Below, one piece after another: positions 17,430-28,557 of a stretch of DNA of 64,000 nt. The notes beneath the pieces were generated by a model that did not search any database, had not been told where the DNA came from, and saw only the letters and a list, made by a program, of their open reading frames with translations. Within the stretch, counting starts at the first letter, position 1, and each line of letters opens with the position of its first letter. The translations under genes and the position numbers were made by a program. The DNA is from Micromonospora pattaloongensis (GTDB lineage Bacteria > Actinomycetota > Actinomycetes > Mycobacteriales > Micromonosporaceae): assembly GCF_900107255.1 (NCBI RefSeq), contig NZ_FNPH01000005.1, positions 248,001 through 312,000 on the forward strand, read 5' to 3'.

Positions 17430-18137
17430 GTGCAGCACACGCCATCGCCCGACGACGGGCCCGCGCACCCTGTCCGCACCATTCGGCCCCGGCGACGGTT
17501 GCTCGCCACCGCGGCCGGCACGCGGCGACGGCGGATCGCCGCTCTGGTCACCGTGCTCGCCCTGTTCGGCGCGGTGGGCGCCGTCCTGACCGAGCAGCGC
17601 GTGCGGTCGGGCCGGCACCGCGCGGAGGAGGTCGCGCAGCGGCAGGCGCGCGCCGACGCCAACGCACGGGCCGACCGGGCCCAGCGGGACGCGGCGCCGC
17701 CCGAACTGAAGCCGGAGTGGGTGAGCCCGATGCCCGGCGCCCGCACCACCTCGTGCTTCGGGCAGCGGTGGGGCGTGTTGCACGCCGGCATCGACCTGGC
17801 GATGGCGGAGGACACCCCGATCCACGCCGCGGGCGCGGGCACGGTGAAGGCCGCCGGCCCGCTCTACAGCGGATACGGCAACTCGGTGGTGATCGACCAC
17901 GGCGGCGACGTGCTGACGCACTACGCGCACATGAACAAGACCGCGGTCGCGAAGGGGCAGCAGGTCGCGCCCGGCGACGTGATCGGGTACGAGGGCGCGA
18001 CCGGCGACTCCACCGGGCCGCACCTGCACTTCGAGGTGCACCTGGGCGCGCTGTGGAAGCAGGTCGACCCGCAGCCGTGGATGAAGGCGCGCGGGGTGGA
18101 CCTCAACTGCGGACCCGGAGCCCCGAGTCCCTCCTGA
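17430..18137 (+). CDS. Membrane-anchored M23-family peptidoglycan endopeptidase
   Basis: 235 aa. A basic N-terminus precedes a single TM helix (about 35-53) and a charged Ala/Arg/Glu helical linker (about 55-90). The LytM/M23 domain occupies about 100-225. The zinc ligands are visible in LHAGIDLA (HxxxD) and GPHLHFEV, with the catalytic-type THYAHM between. Thus it looks active rather than degenerate. Predicted to cut peptide cross-links in the cell wall from the outer membrane face. The GTG at 17430 has GGAGG 4 nt upstream. It is monocistronic. Confidence 0.88.
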   Translation: MQHTPSPDDGPAHPVRTIRPRRRLLATAAGTRRRRIAALVTVLALFGAVGAVLTEQRVRSGRHRAEEVAQRQARADANARADRAQRDAAPPELKPEWVSPMPGARTTSCFGQRWGVLHAGIDLAMAEDTPIHAAGAGTVKAAGPLYSGYGNSVVIDHGGDVLTHYAHMNKTAVAKGQQVAPGDVIGYEGATGDSTGPHLHFEVHLGALWKQVDPQPWMKARGVDLNCGPGAPSPS

Positions 18138-18160
18138 CGTCGAGTGGGCCGCGCCCGCCC

Positions 18161-18895
18161 CTAGAGGGCGAGGACCCGGTCCAGGAACTCCCGGTAGCGG
18201 CGCATCGCCACCCGCAGCGTCTCGGTGTCCGGCGACAGGCTCTGCCGGCGCGGGTCGAGGTCCGTCTGCGCGGCCAGCAGCGTCTCGGCGAGCGCGTGCA
18301 CGGCGTCGGTGACCAGGAACTGCGCCTGTGCCACGGCCGCCTCCGGCTCGTCGACGAAGAGCGCCTTCACGTCGTGCCACTGATCGTGGTACGCCTGCGC
18401 GCGTTCCTCGCTCCAGATCGCGATCGGGGTCTCCGGCAGATCGCCCGGGCGCAGCGGCGCGCCACCGGCGTCGACCTCCGGCTCGTCGTCGTCGATCTCC
18501 ACCTCCGGCTGCTCGTCGTCGTCGAACGCCTCGGCCGTGTCGAAGAGGTCGCCCGCGTCGCCGTGCGCGGTCACCGCCCACGCGTCATCCGGCTCGGGCT
18601 CGTCGCGCGGCGCCGGGCCCAGCACCTCCTCCGAATCGGTGCGCGGCTCGTCGACCGGCGCGGGCTCGGCGTCCACGGCGGGCTCCGGCCCGGTCTCCGG
18701 CTCCGGCGGGGCGTCCGGCTCGACGACGGTCTCCGGGTGCGCGTCCGGGTCGAACTCCGGTCCGGTCTGCGCGACCGGGCCGTCGGGTGGGACGCGGGAA
18801 CCCGGCACCGGCGCGTCCCCCGGCGGGAACGCCGCCGAGGGCTCGGGCGCTTCCGAAGGTGGGGGAGTGGGCATCGACATGGACATGGGCTGCAT
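18161..18895 (-). CDS. Acidic Pro/Glu-rich hypothetical protein
   Basis: 244 aa, not recognised. The N-terminal two-thirds is low-complexity and rich in Pro, Glu and Asp (about 1-150) and probably disordered. The C-terminal about 85 residues, from [14 protein letters not shown] to [11 protein letters not shown], look like a folded helical domain with conserved aromatic residues. No signal peptide or TM helix is seen. The ATG at 18893-18895 has GGAGG about 9 nt upstream; internal Met codons at residues 4, 6 and 8 are alternatives. It is convergent with the M23 gene. Confidence 0.7.
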   Translation of the reverse strand: MQPMSMSMPTPPPSEAPEPSAAFPPGDAPVPGSRVPPDGPVAQTGPEFDPDAHPETVVEPDAPPEPETGPEPAVDAEPAPVDEPRTDSEEVLGPAPRDEPEPDDAWAVTAHGDAGDLFDTAEAFDDDEQPEVEIDDDEPEVDAGGAPLRPGDLPETPIAIWSEERAQAYHDQWHDVKALFVDEPEAAVAQAQFLVTDAVHALAETLLAAQTDLDPRRQSLSPDTETLRVAMRRYREFLDRVLAL

Positions 18896-19199
18896 GGCGT
18901 GGTCCTCCGTCCGCTGCTCTCGGCTGTCGCGGAAGGACCGGTCACCCCCGCACGTCCGGCGTGGCGTCGCCGGGCGCAGCGCAGCGCGCCTGACGTCGAC
19001 GGCGACGGTGCGAGGGGAGCCAGCGCGGCGCGACAGGTCCAGTGCCGGCGCACAGTCACGGTACCGCTCGGCGCCGCGCCGCACAGCCCCGAACATGAGG
19101 CCGGCGGGGCCGTCGAACGCGTTCCTGAAGGAGAGCCACGGAACACGGGCGTGGGCCACGTCGCCTGCGCCGACCGGCGGTGCGGAACAATCGGACGCT
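18896..19199. other. 304-bp gap between the acidic protein and hisI
   Basis: No gene is supported. It must hold divergent promoters for the acidic-protein gene and the hisI-trpE operon. An alternative hisI ATG exists at 19095 but lacks an RBS. AAGGAG at about 19127 has no start codon in the hisI frame at a suitable distance. Confidence 0.5.
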
Positions 19200-19672
19200 G
19201 TGCCCGTACCTGATGCGTCTGTAGCCGACACCCCACCGCGCGCGACCGGCCCGGCGGCGACCGGCCCCGCGCGCCCGTCCGCGCTCGACCCGGCGATCGC
19301 CGCGCGGTTGCGCCGCACCGCCGAGGGGCTGGTGGCCGCGGTGGTGCGCCAGCACGACTCGGGGGAGGTGCTGATGGTGGCGTGGATGGACGACGAGGCG
19401 CTGCACCGGACCCTGACCACGGGGCGGGCGACGTACTGGTCGCGCAGCCGGCGGGAGTACTGGGTGAAGGGGGCCACCTCCGGTCACCACCAGTACGTCA
19501 GGTCGGTGGCGCTGGACTGCGACGGCGACGCCGTGTTGGTCAGCGTCGACCAGGTGGGGGCGGCCTGCCACACCGGCAGCGGCAGCTGCTTCTTCACCGT
19601 GCTGCCGGCCACCGTCGGCGCGCCGGGCGACTCCGGCGACGCTGGTCCGGACCTGGCGGGGGAGGAGCGGCG

Positions 19673-19676
<4 letters not shown>
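19200..19676 (+). CDS. hisI: Phosphoribosyl-AMP cyclohydrolase (histidine biosynthesis)
   Basis: 158 aa from GTG at 19200. It hydrolyses phosphoribosyl-AMP to ProFAR in histidine synthesis. The core is clear: [28 protein letters not shown], and the zinc-binding [12 protein letters not shown]. It is the single-domain form with no HisE part. The N-terminal about 30 residues before [11 protein letters not shown] are Pro/Ala-rich and not conserved, so the start is uncertain. The stop overlaps trpE by 4 bp, linking histidine and tryptophan genes in one transcript, as in many actinobacteria. Confidence 0.93.
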
Positions 19677-21234
<1,558 letters not shown>

Positions 21235-21238
<4 letters not shown>

Positions 21239-21825
21239 CCGGGCCCGCGACCACCGCCGTGCGCAACCGCCGGCCCCTGACGTACGCGGTGCTGCTCGCC
21301 GCCGTCGGCGCCGGCCTGGCGCTGTTCGCCGCGACCCGCACCTGGGCGGTCGAGGTGACCGTGCGCCCGGCGCCGCTGCCGAGCGTGCGCACCGGGCAGT
21401 CCGGTGGCGCGCTGATGCCCTGGCTGCCGCCGCTGGCCGTGGTCGGCCTCGCCGGGGCCGGCGCGGTGATCGCGACGCGGGGACCGGCGCGCCGGCTGGT
21501 CGGTGGTCTGCTGGTGCTGATCGGCGTGGCGCTGACGCTCGGCGGCGGCTACGGGGCGGTCGCGGTGGACCGCGGTGCGGCGGGCGGCGCGGCGCTGGCG
21601 TGGCCGGTGCTGGGAGCCGTCGGCGGGCTGCTGGTGACCGCGGCCGCGGTGACGACGGTGGCGCGGGGACGGGACTGGCCGGCGATGGGCGCCCGCTACG
21701 AGCGGGCGGCCGGACGCGCTGGCGACGGGGGTGCGGTCGCGGGCCCGGCCGGCCGGGTCGAGGGCACCGGCACGACGCGCGCCTGGGACGCGCTCGACCG
21801 CGGCGAGGACCCGACGGTCAGTTGA
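21235..21825 (+). CDS. Trp-region conserved membrane protein (TIGR02234-like)
   Basis: 196 aa. Four TM helices are seen (about 16-34, 58-78, 86-105 and 121-143), plus a C-terminal cytoplasmic tail with RDWPAMGARYER, a hallmark of the actinobacterial Trp-operon-associated membrane protein. Its function is unknown; position between trpE and trpC is strongly conserved. The GTG start overlaps the trpE stop by 4 bp. Its 3' end overlaps the convergent small gene by 8 bp. Confidence 0.88.
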
Positions 21826-22075
21826 CGCGCTCGCGCCGGTCGGCGCCGACCCGGGTCGTGGCGAGCGCGGCGACGATGCGCCGCAGCTCGTCGCGCTGGT
21901 CGGCGCGGGCCCGGTCGGCGCAGATCGCCTCCCATGCGTTGCCGCGGGCGGTGCGCACCCGCGCCTCGCCGACCATCGCGCGCTCGACGTTGTGCACGAC
22001 GCCGGCGGCGACGGAGAGCAGGGCGCGCGGAAGATCGGCCAGATCGATCCGCGACTCGCGCTGCGCAGTGCTCAT
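21818..22075 (-). CDS. Small conserved hypothetical protein in the trp cluster
   Basis: 85 aa, MSTAQRESRIDLADLPRALL..., not recognised. It is predicted soluble, alpha-helical and rich in Arg and Ala, with no signal peptide. GGGGGAAG lies directly before the ATG at 22073-22075; a GTG four codons earlier is less likely. The gene sits opposite to the trp genes and its stop overlaps the stop of the membrane protein by 8 bp, so antisense effects on the trp transcript are conceivable. Confidence 0.65.
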   Translation of the reverse strand: MSTAQRESRIDLADLPRALLSVAAGVVHNVERAMVGEARVRTARGNAWEAICADRARADQRDELRRIVAALATTRVGADRRERVN

Positions 22076-22458
22076 GTCTTCCCCCACCGAGGTTGCTGCG
22101 GTCGGCGCCCGCCGCCGACCAGTGTGCCCGAAACCGATGCTGCCGGCGGTCGGTTTCCGGCTTGTGAACCCGCCGTCAAACGCTGTCGCCGATCAGCGCA
22201 ACGTGCCCTTCGTCGATGCTCTTCCTTGACGTCGGTCACAGTGCGGTGCCGCCGACGAGATGCCGGTCCATTGGAAGCTGTGTTCTCATCGCTTTATGCG
22301 CGCGGTCGGATCTGGCGTACCCTCGGTGATCTTATGTGCACAACAGGTGCGGGATTATGCCCCAGCCCATCCCGTGAGGCGCGCCATACCCCCGGCGTGG
22401 TCTGCCCTGTGGCGCCACCTAGCATCGGCCCATGACACCCGGAGAGGGGAGTCCCTTG
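22076..22458. other. 383-bp region upstream of trpC
   Basis: It contains an 8-bp inverted repeat GAAACCGA/TCGGTTTC (22130-22137 with 22150-22157) and, near trpC, a TAGCAT hexamer (22420-22425) as a probable -10. An open frame at 22260-22469 includes three scattered Trp codons but has no RBS, no Trp cluster and no following terminator/antiterminator pair. I therefore do not call an attenuator. Confidence 0.5.
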
Positions 22459-23322
22459 GTGACTGCTGAGCCTTCCTACGCGGGCGACGACGACGCCGGT
22501 GCGGCGCGGTCGGGAAGCGTGCTCGACGAGATCATCGCCGGGGTGCGCGAGGACGTCGCGCTGCGCGAGCAGCGCGTCCCGCTGGACCGGATCCGTGAGC
22601 TGGCCGCCGCCGCGCCGCCGGCGCGCGACGCCTACGCGGCGCTGCGCCGCCCCGGCGTCGCGGTGATCGCCGAGGTCAAGCGTGCGTCGCCGTCGAAGGG
22701 GCCGCTCGCCGACATCCCGGATCCCGCCGAGCTCGCCTCGGAGTACGCCTCCGGCGGAGCCCGCTGCATCAGCGTGCTGACCGAGGGGCGCTGGTTCGGT
22801 GGTTCCCTGGACGACCTCGCCGCGGTGCGCGCCGCCGTCGACATCCCGGTGCTGCGCAAGGACTTCGTGGTCTCCAGCTACCAGGTGCACGAGGCCCGGG
22901 CCCACGGCGCCGACCTGGTCCTGCTGATCGTCGCCGCGCTCGAGCAGAACGTCCTGATCGGGCTGCTGGAGCGGGTCGAGTCGCTGGGCATGACCGCGCT
23001 GGTCGAGGTGCACGACGAGGAGGAGGCCGACCGGGCGCTGGAGGCCGGAGCACGCGTCATCGGCGTCAACGCGCGTAACCTTCGAACCCTGGAGGTCGAC
23101 CGGTCGGTCTTCGAGCGGATCGCGCCGGGGCTCCCCAACACGGTCGTCAAGATCGCCGAGTCGGGGGTCCGCGGCCCGCACGACCTGATCCGGTACGCCT
23201 CGGCCGGCGCCGACGCCGTCCTGGTCGGGGAGGGTCTGGTGACCCAGAAGAGCCCGCGCGACGCGGTGGCCGAGCTGGTCAACGCCGGCAACCACCCCGC
23301 GACGCCCCGGCCGGTGCGCTGA
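22459..23322 (+). CDS. trpC: Indole-3-glycerol phosphate synthase
   Basis: 287 aa from GTG. It closes CdRP to indole-3-glycerol phosphate, the fourth step of tryptophan synthesis. TIM-barrel motifs are [50 protein letters not shown] and IAESGVRG. The strong GGAGAGGGGAG at 22441-22451 supports GTG 22459. An ATG at 22432 lies 6 nt after a -10-like TAGCAT and could initiate a leaderless product nine residues longer. The N-terminal 30 residues are variable. It heads trpCBA. Confidence 0.96.
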   Translation: MTAEPSYAGDDDAGAARSGSVLDEIIAGVREDVALREQRVPLDRIRELAAAAPPARDAYAALRRPGVAVIAEVKRASPSKGPLADIPDPAELASEYASGGARCISVLTEGRWFGGSLDDLAAVRAAVDIPVLRKDFVVSSYQVHEARAHGADLVLLIVAALEQNVLIGLLERVESLGMTALVEVHDEEEADRALEAGARVIGVNARNLRTLEVDRSVFERIAPGLPNTVVKIAESGVRGPHDLIRYASAGADAVLVGEGLVTQKSPRDAVAELVNAGNHPATPRPVR

Positions 23323-23383
23323 CCGGGTCACCGTCGATCCGTCGCCTCCGCCGATCCGCGCGTCCACGTGTGAAGGAGCTTTG

Positions 23384-24634
23384 ATGAGTGCCACGGCCAC
23401 GGCCGGCGAGTCCGGCCTGCTGCCCGACGCCACCGGTCACTTCGGCCGCTACGGCGGTCGGTTCGTTCCGGAGGCGCTGGTGGCGGCGCTCGACGAGCTG
23501 GACGCCGCCTACCGGCACGCGATGGCCGACGACGCGTTCCAGGCCGAGTTCGGCGCGCTGCTGCGCGACTACGCCGGCGCCCCCTCGCTGCTCTACCGCG
23601 CCGAGCGGCTCTCCGCCCGGGTCGGCGCGCAGATCCTGCTGAAGCGCGAGGACCTGAACCACACCGGCGCGCACAAGGTGCGCAACGTGCTCGGCCAGGC
23701 GCTGCTCAGCAAGCGGATGGGCAAGAATCGGGTGATCGCCGAGACCGGCGCCGGCCAGCACGGCGTGGCCAGCGCCACCGCGGCGGCGTTGCTCGACCTC
23801 GAGTGCGTGGTCTACATGGGCGAGGTCGACACGGAGCGGCAGGCGCTGAACGTGGCCCGGATGCGGATGCTCGGCGCGACCGTCGTGCCGGTCACCACCG
23901 GCTCGCGCACGCTCAAGGACGCCTGCAACGAGGCGCTGCGGGACTGGGTCGCCAACGTCGCGCACACCCACTACCTGCTCGGCACCGCGTCCGGCCCGCA
24001 CCCGTTCCCGTCGATGGTCCGTGACTTCGTCCGCGGCATCGGCGTGGAGGCCCGCCAGCAGTGCCTCGACCAGCTCGGCCGGCTCCCCGACGCGGTCACC
24101 GCCTGCGTCGGCGGCGGCTCCAACGCGATCGGCATCTTCCATGCCTTCGTGCCCGACGCCGACGTGCGGCTCTACGGCTTCGAGGCCGGCGGCGAGGGGG
24201 TCGAGACCGGCAGGCACGCGGCCAGCATCACCGGCGGGTCCCTCGGCGTGCTGCACGGCGCCCGCACCTACCTGCTGCAGGATGCCGACGGCCAGACCCT
24301 CGACTCGCACTCGATCTCGGCCGGCCTCGACTACCCGGCGGTCGGGCCCGAGCACGCCTGGCTCGCCGACGCCGGCCGCGCGACGTACGCGCCGGTGACC
24401 GACGCCGAGGCGATGGACGCGTTCCAGCTGCTGTGCCGCACGGAGGGGATCATCCCGGCGATCGAGAGCTCGCACGCGCTCGCCGGCACCCTGAAGATCA
24501 TCCCGGCGCTCACCGAGGAGCTCGGCCGGGAACCCACGATCGTGGTCAACCTCTCCGGCCGCGGGGACAAGGACGTCCAGACCGCCGGCACCTACTTCGG
24601 CATCCTCGACGGGCGGGACGGGCAGCACGGGTGA
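23384..24634 (+). CDS. trpB: Tryptophan synthase beta chain
   Basis: 416 aa. It condenses indole with serine using PLP. The PLP lysine is Lys98 in HTGAHKVRN; the phosphate-binding loop is GGGSNAIG, and ETGAGQHG is intact. It is the TrpB1 type, with the interface for TrpA. The ATG at 23384 follows AAGGAG with 5-nt spacing. The stop overlaps the trpA GTG by 4 bp, supporting coupled synthesis of the alpha-beta complex. Confidence 0.97.
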   Translation: MSATATAGESGLLPDATGHFGRYGGRFVPEALVAALDELDAAYRHAMADDAFQAEFGALLRDYAGAPSLLYRAERLSARVGAQILLKREDLNHTGAHKVRNVLGQALLSKRMGKNRVIAETGAGQHGVASATAAALLDLECVVYMGEVDTERQALNVARMRMLGATVVPVTTGSRTLKDACNEALRDWVANVAHTHYLLGTASGPHPFPSMVRDFVRGIGVEARQQCLDQLGRLPDAVTACVGGGSNAIGIFHAFVPDADVRLYGFEAGGEGVETGRHAASITGGSLGVLHGARTYLLQDADGQTLDSHSISAGLDYPAVGPEHAWLADAGRATYAPVTDAEAMDAFQLLCRTEGIIPAIESSHALAGTLKIIPALTEELGREPTIVVNLSGRGDKDVQTAGTYFGILDGRDGQHG

Positions 24635-25431
24635 GCATCGCGGTGGCGTTCGAGAAGGCCCGCGCCGAGGGGCGCGCGCTGCTGGTCGGCTGCATGCCGG
24701 CCGGGTTTCCCACGGTCGACGGCAGCATCGCCGCGATGACCGCGATGGTCGAGGCGGGCGTCGACGTGATCGAGGTCGAGCTGCCCTACTCCGACCCCGT
24801 GATGGACGGGCCGGTGATCCAGAAGGCCAGCGACATCGCGCTCGCGAACGGGGTGCGGCTGGCCGACGGCCTGCGGGTGATCGAGGCGGTCGCCGCCACC
24901 GGCGCGCCCGTGGTGACCATGACGTACTGGAACCCGATCCAGAAGTACGGCGTCGACGCGTTCGCGCGGGACCTGGCCGCGGCCGGCGGCACCGGGCTGA
25001 TCACCCCCGACCTGATCCCCGACGAGGCCGACGAGTGGCTGGCCGCCTCGGACGCGTACGGACTGGACCGCACGTTCCTGGTGTCGCCGTCGTCGACCGA
25101 CGCGCGGATCGCGATGACCGTGGCGCACTGCCGCGGCTTCGTCTACGCGACCGCGCTGATGGGCGTGACCGGCGCGCGCGAGCAGACCTCGGCGGACGCC
25201 CCGGCGCTGGTCCGCCGGGTGCGGGCCGTCACCGATCTGCCGGTCGGTGTCGGCCTGGGCGTGGGCAACGGCGCGCAGGCGACCGAGGTGGGCTCGTTCG
25301 CCGACGGGGTGATCGTGGGCAGCGCGCTGATTCGCTGCCTGCTGGGCGCCCCGGACCTCGCGGCCGGCCTGGACGCGCTGCGCGCGCTCAGCACCGAGCT
25401 CGCCGCCGGCGTCCGCGCGGTCCGCCGCTAG
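24631..25431 (+). CDS. trpA: Tryptophan synthase alpha chain
   Basis: 266 aa. It cleaves indole-3-glycerol phosphate to indole, which is channelled to TrpB. Catalytic Glu48 ([11 protein letters not shown]) and Asp59 (MDGPVIQ) are present, with the phosphate-binding [10 protein letters not shown] near the C-terminus. The GTG start lies inside the trpB stop. It ends the trpCBA group; no strong hairpin follows immediately. Confidence 0.97.
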   Translation: MSIAVAFEKARAEGRALLVGCMPAGFPTVDGSIAAMTAMVEAGVDVIEVELPYSDPVMDGPVIQKASDIALANGVRLADGLRVIEAVAATGAPVVTMTYWNPIQKYGVDAFARDLAAAGGTGLITPDLIPDEADEWLAASDAYGLDRTFLVSPSSTDARIAMTVAHCRGFVYATALMGVTGAREQTSADAPALVRRVRAVTDLPVGVGLGVGNGAQATEVGSFADGVIVGSALIRCLLGAPDLAAGLDALRALSTELAAGVRAVRR

Positions 25432-25478
25432 CGAACCGCCCGCGCTTGCGGGCGCGCGGCGGTGCGGGCCCGCGCCTT

Positions 25479-25531
25479 CCGGCCCGCTGGTGGTGCGGGC
25501 GGCGCACCTGCCGGCCCGCTGGTGGTGCGGG
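25479..25531. repeat. Direct repeat of 21 bp
   Basis: Two identical 21-bp copies (25479-25499 and 25511-25531; CCGGCCCGCTGGTGGTGCGG plus G) lie between the convergent trpA and Nudix ends. Each copy can form a short hairpin, so the pair may serve as terminator. Confidence 0.75.
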
Positions 25532-26035
25532 TCAGGCGGCGACGGCCGCCACCACCGGCTCCTGCTCGGGCTCGGTCGCGTCCGGGATTGCCGGCTCGGC
25601 GTCCCGGCGCACGTCGCACAGCACGCCGGCGCGCCCGGCCACCGCGTCGGCGAGCGCCGCGCGGGTCACCGGCGTCATGGGCTCCGGCAGCGCGGTCGGG
25701 TCGTGCCAGGAGAGCCGGCAGATCCGCCCGGGGGCGTTCACCGTGGCCTCCCCGGCGCCCACCCGGCCACGGAACACGTGGACGAGCACGTCGGGCAGCC
25801 CCTGCCCGGCGGCCTCGCCGGTCAGGTGGTAGATGCCGACCAGGTCCGCGATCTCCGTCTCCATCCCGGTCTCTTCGCGGATGTCGCGGACCGCGGCGTG
25901 CACGGGGCTCTCCGCCGGGCGGATCCGGCCGCCCGGCAGCCCCCACCGCCGGTGTCCCTGGGTCTGCTGGCAGAGCAGCACGCGGCCGGCGTCGTCGGAG
26001 ATGACGGCGGCGACCGCGGATGTGAGCGAGGTCAT
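25532..26035 (-). CDS. NUDIX hydrolase
   Basis: 167 aa. The Nudix box is complete: GGRIRPAESPVHAAVRDIREETGM fits GX5EX7REUXEEXGU. It hydrolyses a nucleoside diphosphate linked to another moiety; the substrate is unknown. The ATG at 26033-26035 (MTSLTS) has no Shine-Dalgarno, but a promoter with -10 TACGCT ends 8 nt upstream. That suggests a leaderless mRNA. It is divergent from lgt. The last 20 residues are Ala/Glu-rich. Confidence 0.9.
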   Translation of the reverse strand: MTSLTSAVAAVISDDAGRVLLCQQTQGHRRWGLPGGRIRPAESPVHAAVRDIREETGMETEIADLVGIYHLTGEAAGQGLPDVLVHVFRGRVGAGEATVNAPGRICRLSWHDPTALPEPMTPVTRAALADAVAGRAGVLCDVRRDAEPAIPDATEPEQEPVVAAVAA

Positions 26036-26043
26036 AGACAAAA

Positions 26044-26072
26044 AGCGTACGACCGTAGACAGCCGAAGTCAG
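26044..26072 (-). promoter_or_regulatory. Promoter of the Nudix gene (leaderless)
   Basis: Minus-strand CTGACT (26067-26072) as -35 and TACGCT (26044-26049) as -10 are separated by 17 bp. The start codon begins 8 nt after the -10. Confidence 0.55.
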
Positions 26073-26124
26073 CCATGGCGCAATGGTCGCCGGACCGGGG
26101 TGCCGCGCGGGCAGGTTCCGGCGG

Positions 26125-26130
26125 TAGCGT
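26125..26130 (+). promoter_or_regulatory. Predicted -10 element of lgt (leaderless)
   Basis: TAGCGT ends 8 nt before the GTG start codon of lgt, and no Shine-Dalgarno is present. No clear -35 was seen. Confidence 0.5.
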
Positions 26131-26138
26131 GTGCACCC

Positions 26139-27326
26139 GTGACAGTCGCTGCGATCCCCAGCCCGACCACTGCGGTGTGGCACCTCGGTCCGGTGCCGAT
26201 CCGGGCGTACGCGCTCTGCATCGTGCTCGGCATCGTGGTCGCCTGCGTGGTGACCGATGCGCGGCTGCGCCGCCGCGGCGCCCCGCCCGGGGCGGTCCTC
26301 GACATCGCCGTCTGGGCGGTGCCGCTCGGCATCGTCGGGGCGCGGATCTATCACGTGATCACCTCTCCCCAGCAGTACTTCGGGGCCGACGGTCACCCGC
26401 TCGGCGCCTTCAAGATCTGGGAGGGCGGGCTCGGCATCTGGGGGGCGGTCGCCGGCGGCGCGGTCGGGGCCTGGCTGGCCGCCCGGCAGCTCGGCCTGCC
26501 GTTCGCAATGGTCGCTGACGCGCTCGCGCCGGGCCTGCCGCTGGCGCAGGCCGTCGGGCGGTTCGGCAACTGGTTCAACAACGAGCTCTTCGGCGGTCCC
26601 ACCACGCTGCCGTGGGGGCTCGAGGTGCATCGGATGGCCGGCGGTCGGGCCGTGCGCGACCTCGAGGGCAACCCGATCACCGAGCCCGGCCTCTACCACC
26701 CGACCTTCGCGTACGAGGCGCTCTGGAACATCGGGGTCGCGGTGCTGGTGTTCGCCGCCGACCGGCGCTGGAAGCTGGGGCGGGGACGCGCGTTCGCCCT
26801 CTACGTGATGGGCTACACCGCGGGCCGGTTCTGGATCGAGCTGATGCGCACCGACCCGGCCAACGAGATCCTGGGGCTGCGGGTCAACGTCTGGACCGCC
26901 GTGCTGGTCTTCCTCGGCGCGCTGCTCTACTTCGTGCGCGTCCGCGGGCCGCAGGAGTTCCTGGTGCCGGTGGGCGCGACCCCGGTGGGCGGGGCCCCGG
27001 CGGGTGCCGACGCCGCCCCGGCGAGCGGCGTCTCCCAGGTCGACGTCTCGGCCACCGCGCGGCCCGTCGCGCCACCACAGGGCTACCGGGTGGTCGACGA
27101 GCCGACGTACCGGCGCTACCAGCAGACCGGCGAACTGCCCGACGATGACGACGACGCGCTGACCGACGACGGCGAGCTGCTCGACGACTTCGCCGACGAC
27201 GAACCCGACGACGACGAAATCGACCCGCCGGTGGTGGAGGACGCGAAGACGGCGCGGGCCGGCAACGCCCCGAGCGCGGGTGAGGGGGCGCAGCGCCCGG
27301 CGGCGCGCGGCGTCGAGGACCGCTGA
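26139..27326 (+). CDS. lgt: Prolipoprotein diacylglyceryl transferase with long acidic tail
   Basis: 395 aa. It transfers diacylglycerol from phosphatidylglycerol to the lipobox cysteine of prolipoproteins at the membrane. The core (about 1-275) has seven or so TM segments. The Lgt signature GRFGNWFNNELFGGPT and the conserved YHPTFAYE are intact. The C-terminal about 120 residues are an Ala/Pro then Asp/Glu-rich cytoplasmic tail (DDDDD run near 330) seen in actinobacterial Lgt and probably disordered. The GTG at 26139 lacks a clear RBS. Lipoproteins in this window (the liv and polar-amino-acid binding proteins) would be substrates. Confidence 0.95.
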   Translation: MTVAAIPSPTTAVWHLGPVPIRAYALCIVLGIVVACVVTDARLRRRGAPPGAVLDIAVWAVPLGIVGARIYHVITSPQQYFGADGHPLGAFKIWEGGLGIWGAVAGGAVGAWLAARQLGLPFAMVADALAPGLPLAQAVGRFGNWFNNELFGGPTTLPWGLEVHRMAGGRAVRDLEGNPITEPGLYHPTFAYEALWNIGVAVLVFAADRRWKLGRGRAFALYVMGYTAGRFWIELMRTDPANEILGLRVNVWTAVLVFLGALLYFVRVRGPQEFLVPVGATPVGGAPAGADAAPASGVSQVDVSATARPVAPPQGYRVVDEPTYRRYQQTGELPDDDDDALTDDGELLDDFADDEPDDDEIDPPVVEDAKTARAGNAPSAGEGAQRPAARGVEDR

Positions 27327-27355
27327 GCACGGCACTGACCGAGGGGACGGCGCTC

Positions 27356-28555
27356 ATGCGTACGGCCGTGGTGGTAGGCGCGGGGATCGCGGGACTCGCC
27401 GCCGCCGGCGCGCTGGCCCGCACGGGCTGGCAGGTGACGCTGCTGGAGCGCGACGACCGGGTACGGGCGGCGCGGTCGGCGCTGATCCTGTGGCCGAACG
27501 GAATCCGGGCGCTGCGTGCGCTGGGGCTCGGTGACGGGCTGGACGCGATCGCCACGCCGCTGCCGGACATGGGGGTACGCCGCCCGGACGGACACTGGCT
27601 GGTGCAGCCGCGGCCGACGACCGCCGATCGGGCGCCGGTGGTGGTGCACCGCGAGGACCTGCACGACGCGCTCGTGGCCGGGCTGGGCGACCGGGTCGAC
27701 ATCCGTACCGGCGTGACCGTGGACACCGTGCGGGCGCGTTCCGACGGGCGTCCGGCGGTCGGCGTCGGCCGGACCACCGTCGAGGCCGACCTGCTGGTCG
27801 GGGCCGACGGCATCGACAGCACGGTGCGGCGGCGGCTGGCCCCGGCCTCGAGCGTGGTCAGCTCGGGGTGCACGGCGTGGCGGGCGGTGATCCCCTGGTA
27901 CCGGGCGCCGCGGCTGGCCGACGACCGGCCGGTGACCGGCGAGACGCTCGGCGCGGGCTACCGGTTCGTGGCGGCGTCGCTGGGTGAGCGCGGTTCGGCC
28001 GGCGGGTCGAGCCGGGGCGGCATCTACTGGGTCGCGACGGCCGCGGGCGCCCCCCGGCCCGAGCAGCCCGCCACCCAGCTGGCGCTGCTGCGCCGGTGGT
28101 TCGCCGACTGGCCGGCCCCGATCGGCGAGCTGCTGGCCGCCACCGAGCCCGACGACCTGGTGCAGCAGGAGGTGCGCGAGCTGCGTCCGCTGCCGCGGGA
28201 GTACGGGTTCCCCGCCGGTTCCGGCGGGGTGGTGCTGATCGGGGACGCCGCGCACGCGATGCCGCACCACCTCGGTCAGGGTGCGTGTCTCGGGTTCGAG
28301 GACGCCGCCACGCTGCGGTCGGCGGTCCGCGACGCGGCGCCGGGGGAGGCACTGCGGGAGGCGGTGCGGGCGTACACCCGGTTGCGCCGCCCGCGCACCG
28401 TCACGATCGTCCGGCAGACGCGGCGGATGTCGGCGGTGCTGCAGGCGCGCGGTCGGCTGGCGCTGCGCGCCCGTGACGCCGCCCTCGGCACGATCACTCC
28501 CCGCCTCATGGGCAGCGCGTCCTCGGTCGCCGCCCAATGGACCCCACCCGCCTGA
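27356..28555 (+). CDS. FAD-dependent monooxygenase (PHBH/UbiH-like)
   Basis: 399 aa. Class A flavoprotein hydroxylase motifs are present: Rossmann GAGIAGLAAAGAL (9-21), the DG motif GADGIDSTVR (about 145), and the FAD-ribityl motif GDAAHAMPHHLGQGACLGFEDA (about 299). Typical reaction: NADH- or NADPH- and O2-dependent hydroxylation or epoxidation of an aromatic or isoprenoid substrate, unknown here. GAGGGG precedes the ATG at 27356 by about 11 nt. It follows lgt by 29 bp, so co-transcription is possible. It is convergent with the GNAT gene, 2 bp apart. Confidence 0.9.
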   Translation: MRTAVVVGAGIAGLAAAGALARTGWQVTLLERDDRVRAARSALILWPNGIRALRALGLGDGLDAIATPLPDMGVRRPDGHWLVQPRPTTADRAPVVVHREDLHDALVAGLGDRVDIRTGVTVDTVRARSDGRPAVGVGRTTVEADLLVGADGIDSTVRRRLAPASSVVSSGCTAWRAVIPWYRAPRLADDRPVTGETLGAGYRFVAASLGERGSAGGSSRGGIYWVATAAGAPRPEQPATQLALLRRWFADWPAPIGELLAATEPDDLVQQEVRELRPLPREYGFPAGSGGVVLIGDAAHAMPHHLGQGACLGFEDAATLRSAVRDAAPGEALREAVRAYTRLRRPRTVTIVRQTRRMSAVLQARGRLALRARDAALGTITPRLMGSASSVAAQWTPPA

Positions 28556-28557
28556 CC

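Noticed and set aside
22260-22469. Possible Trp leader peptide for attenuation of trpC
   Set aside because: Three Trp codons occur, but not in tandem; there is no RBS, and no competing hairpins with a terminator are visible before trpC.
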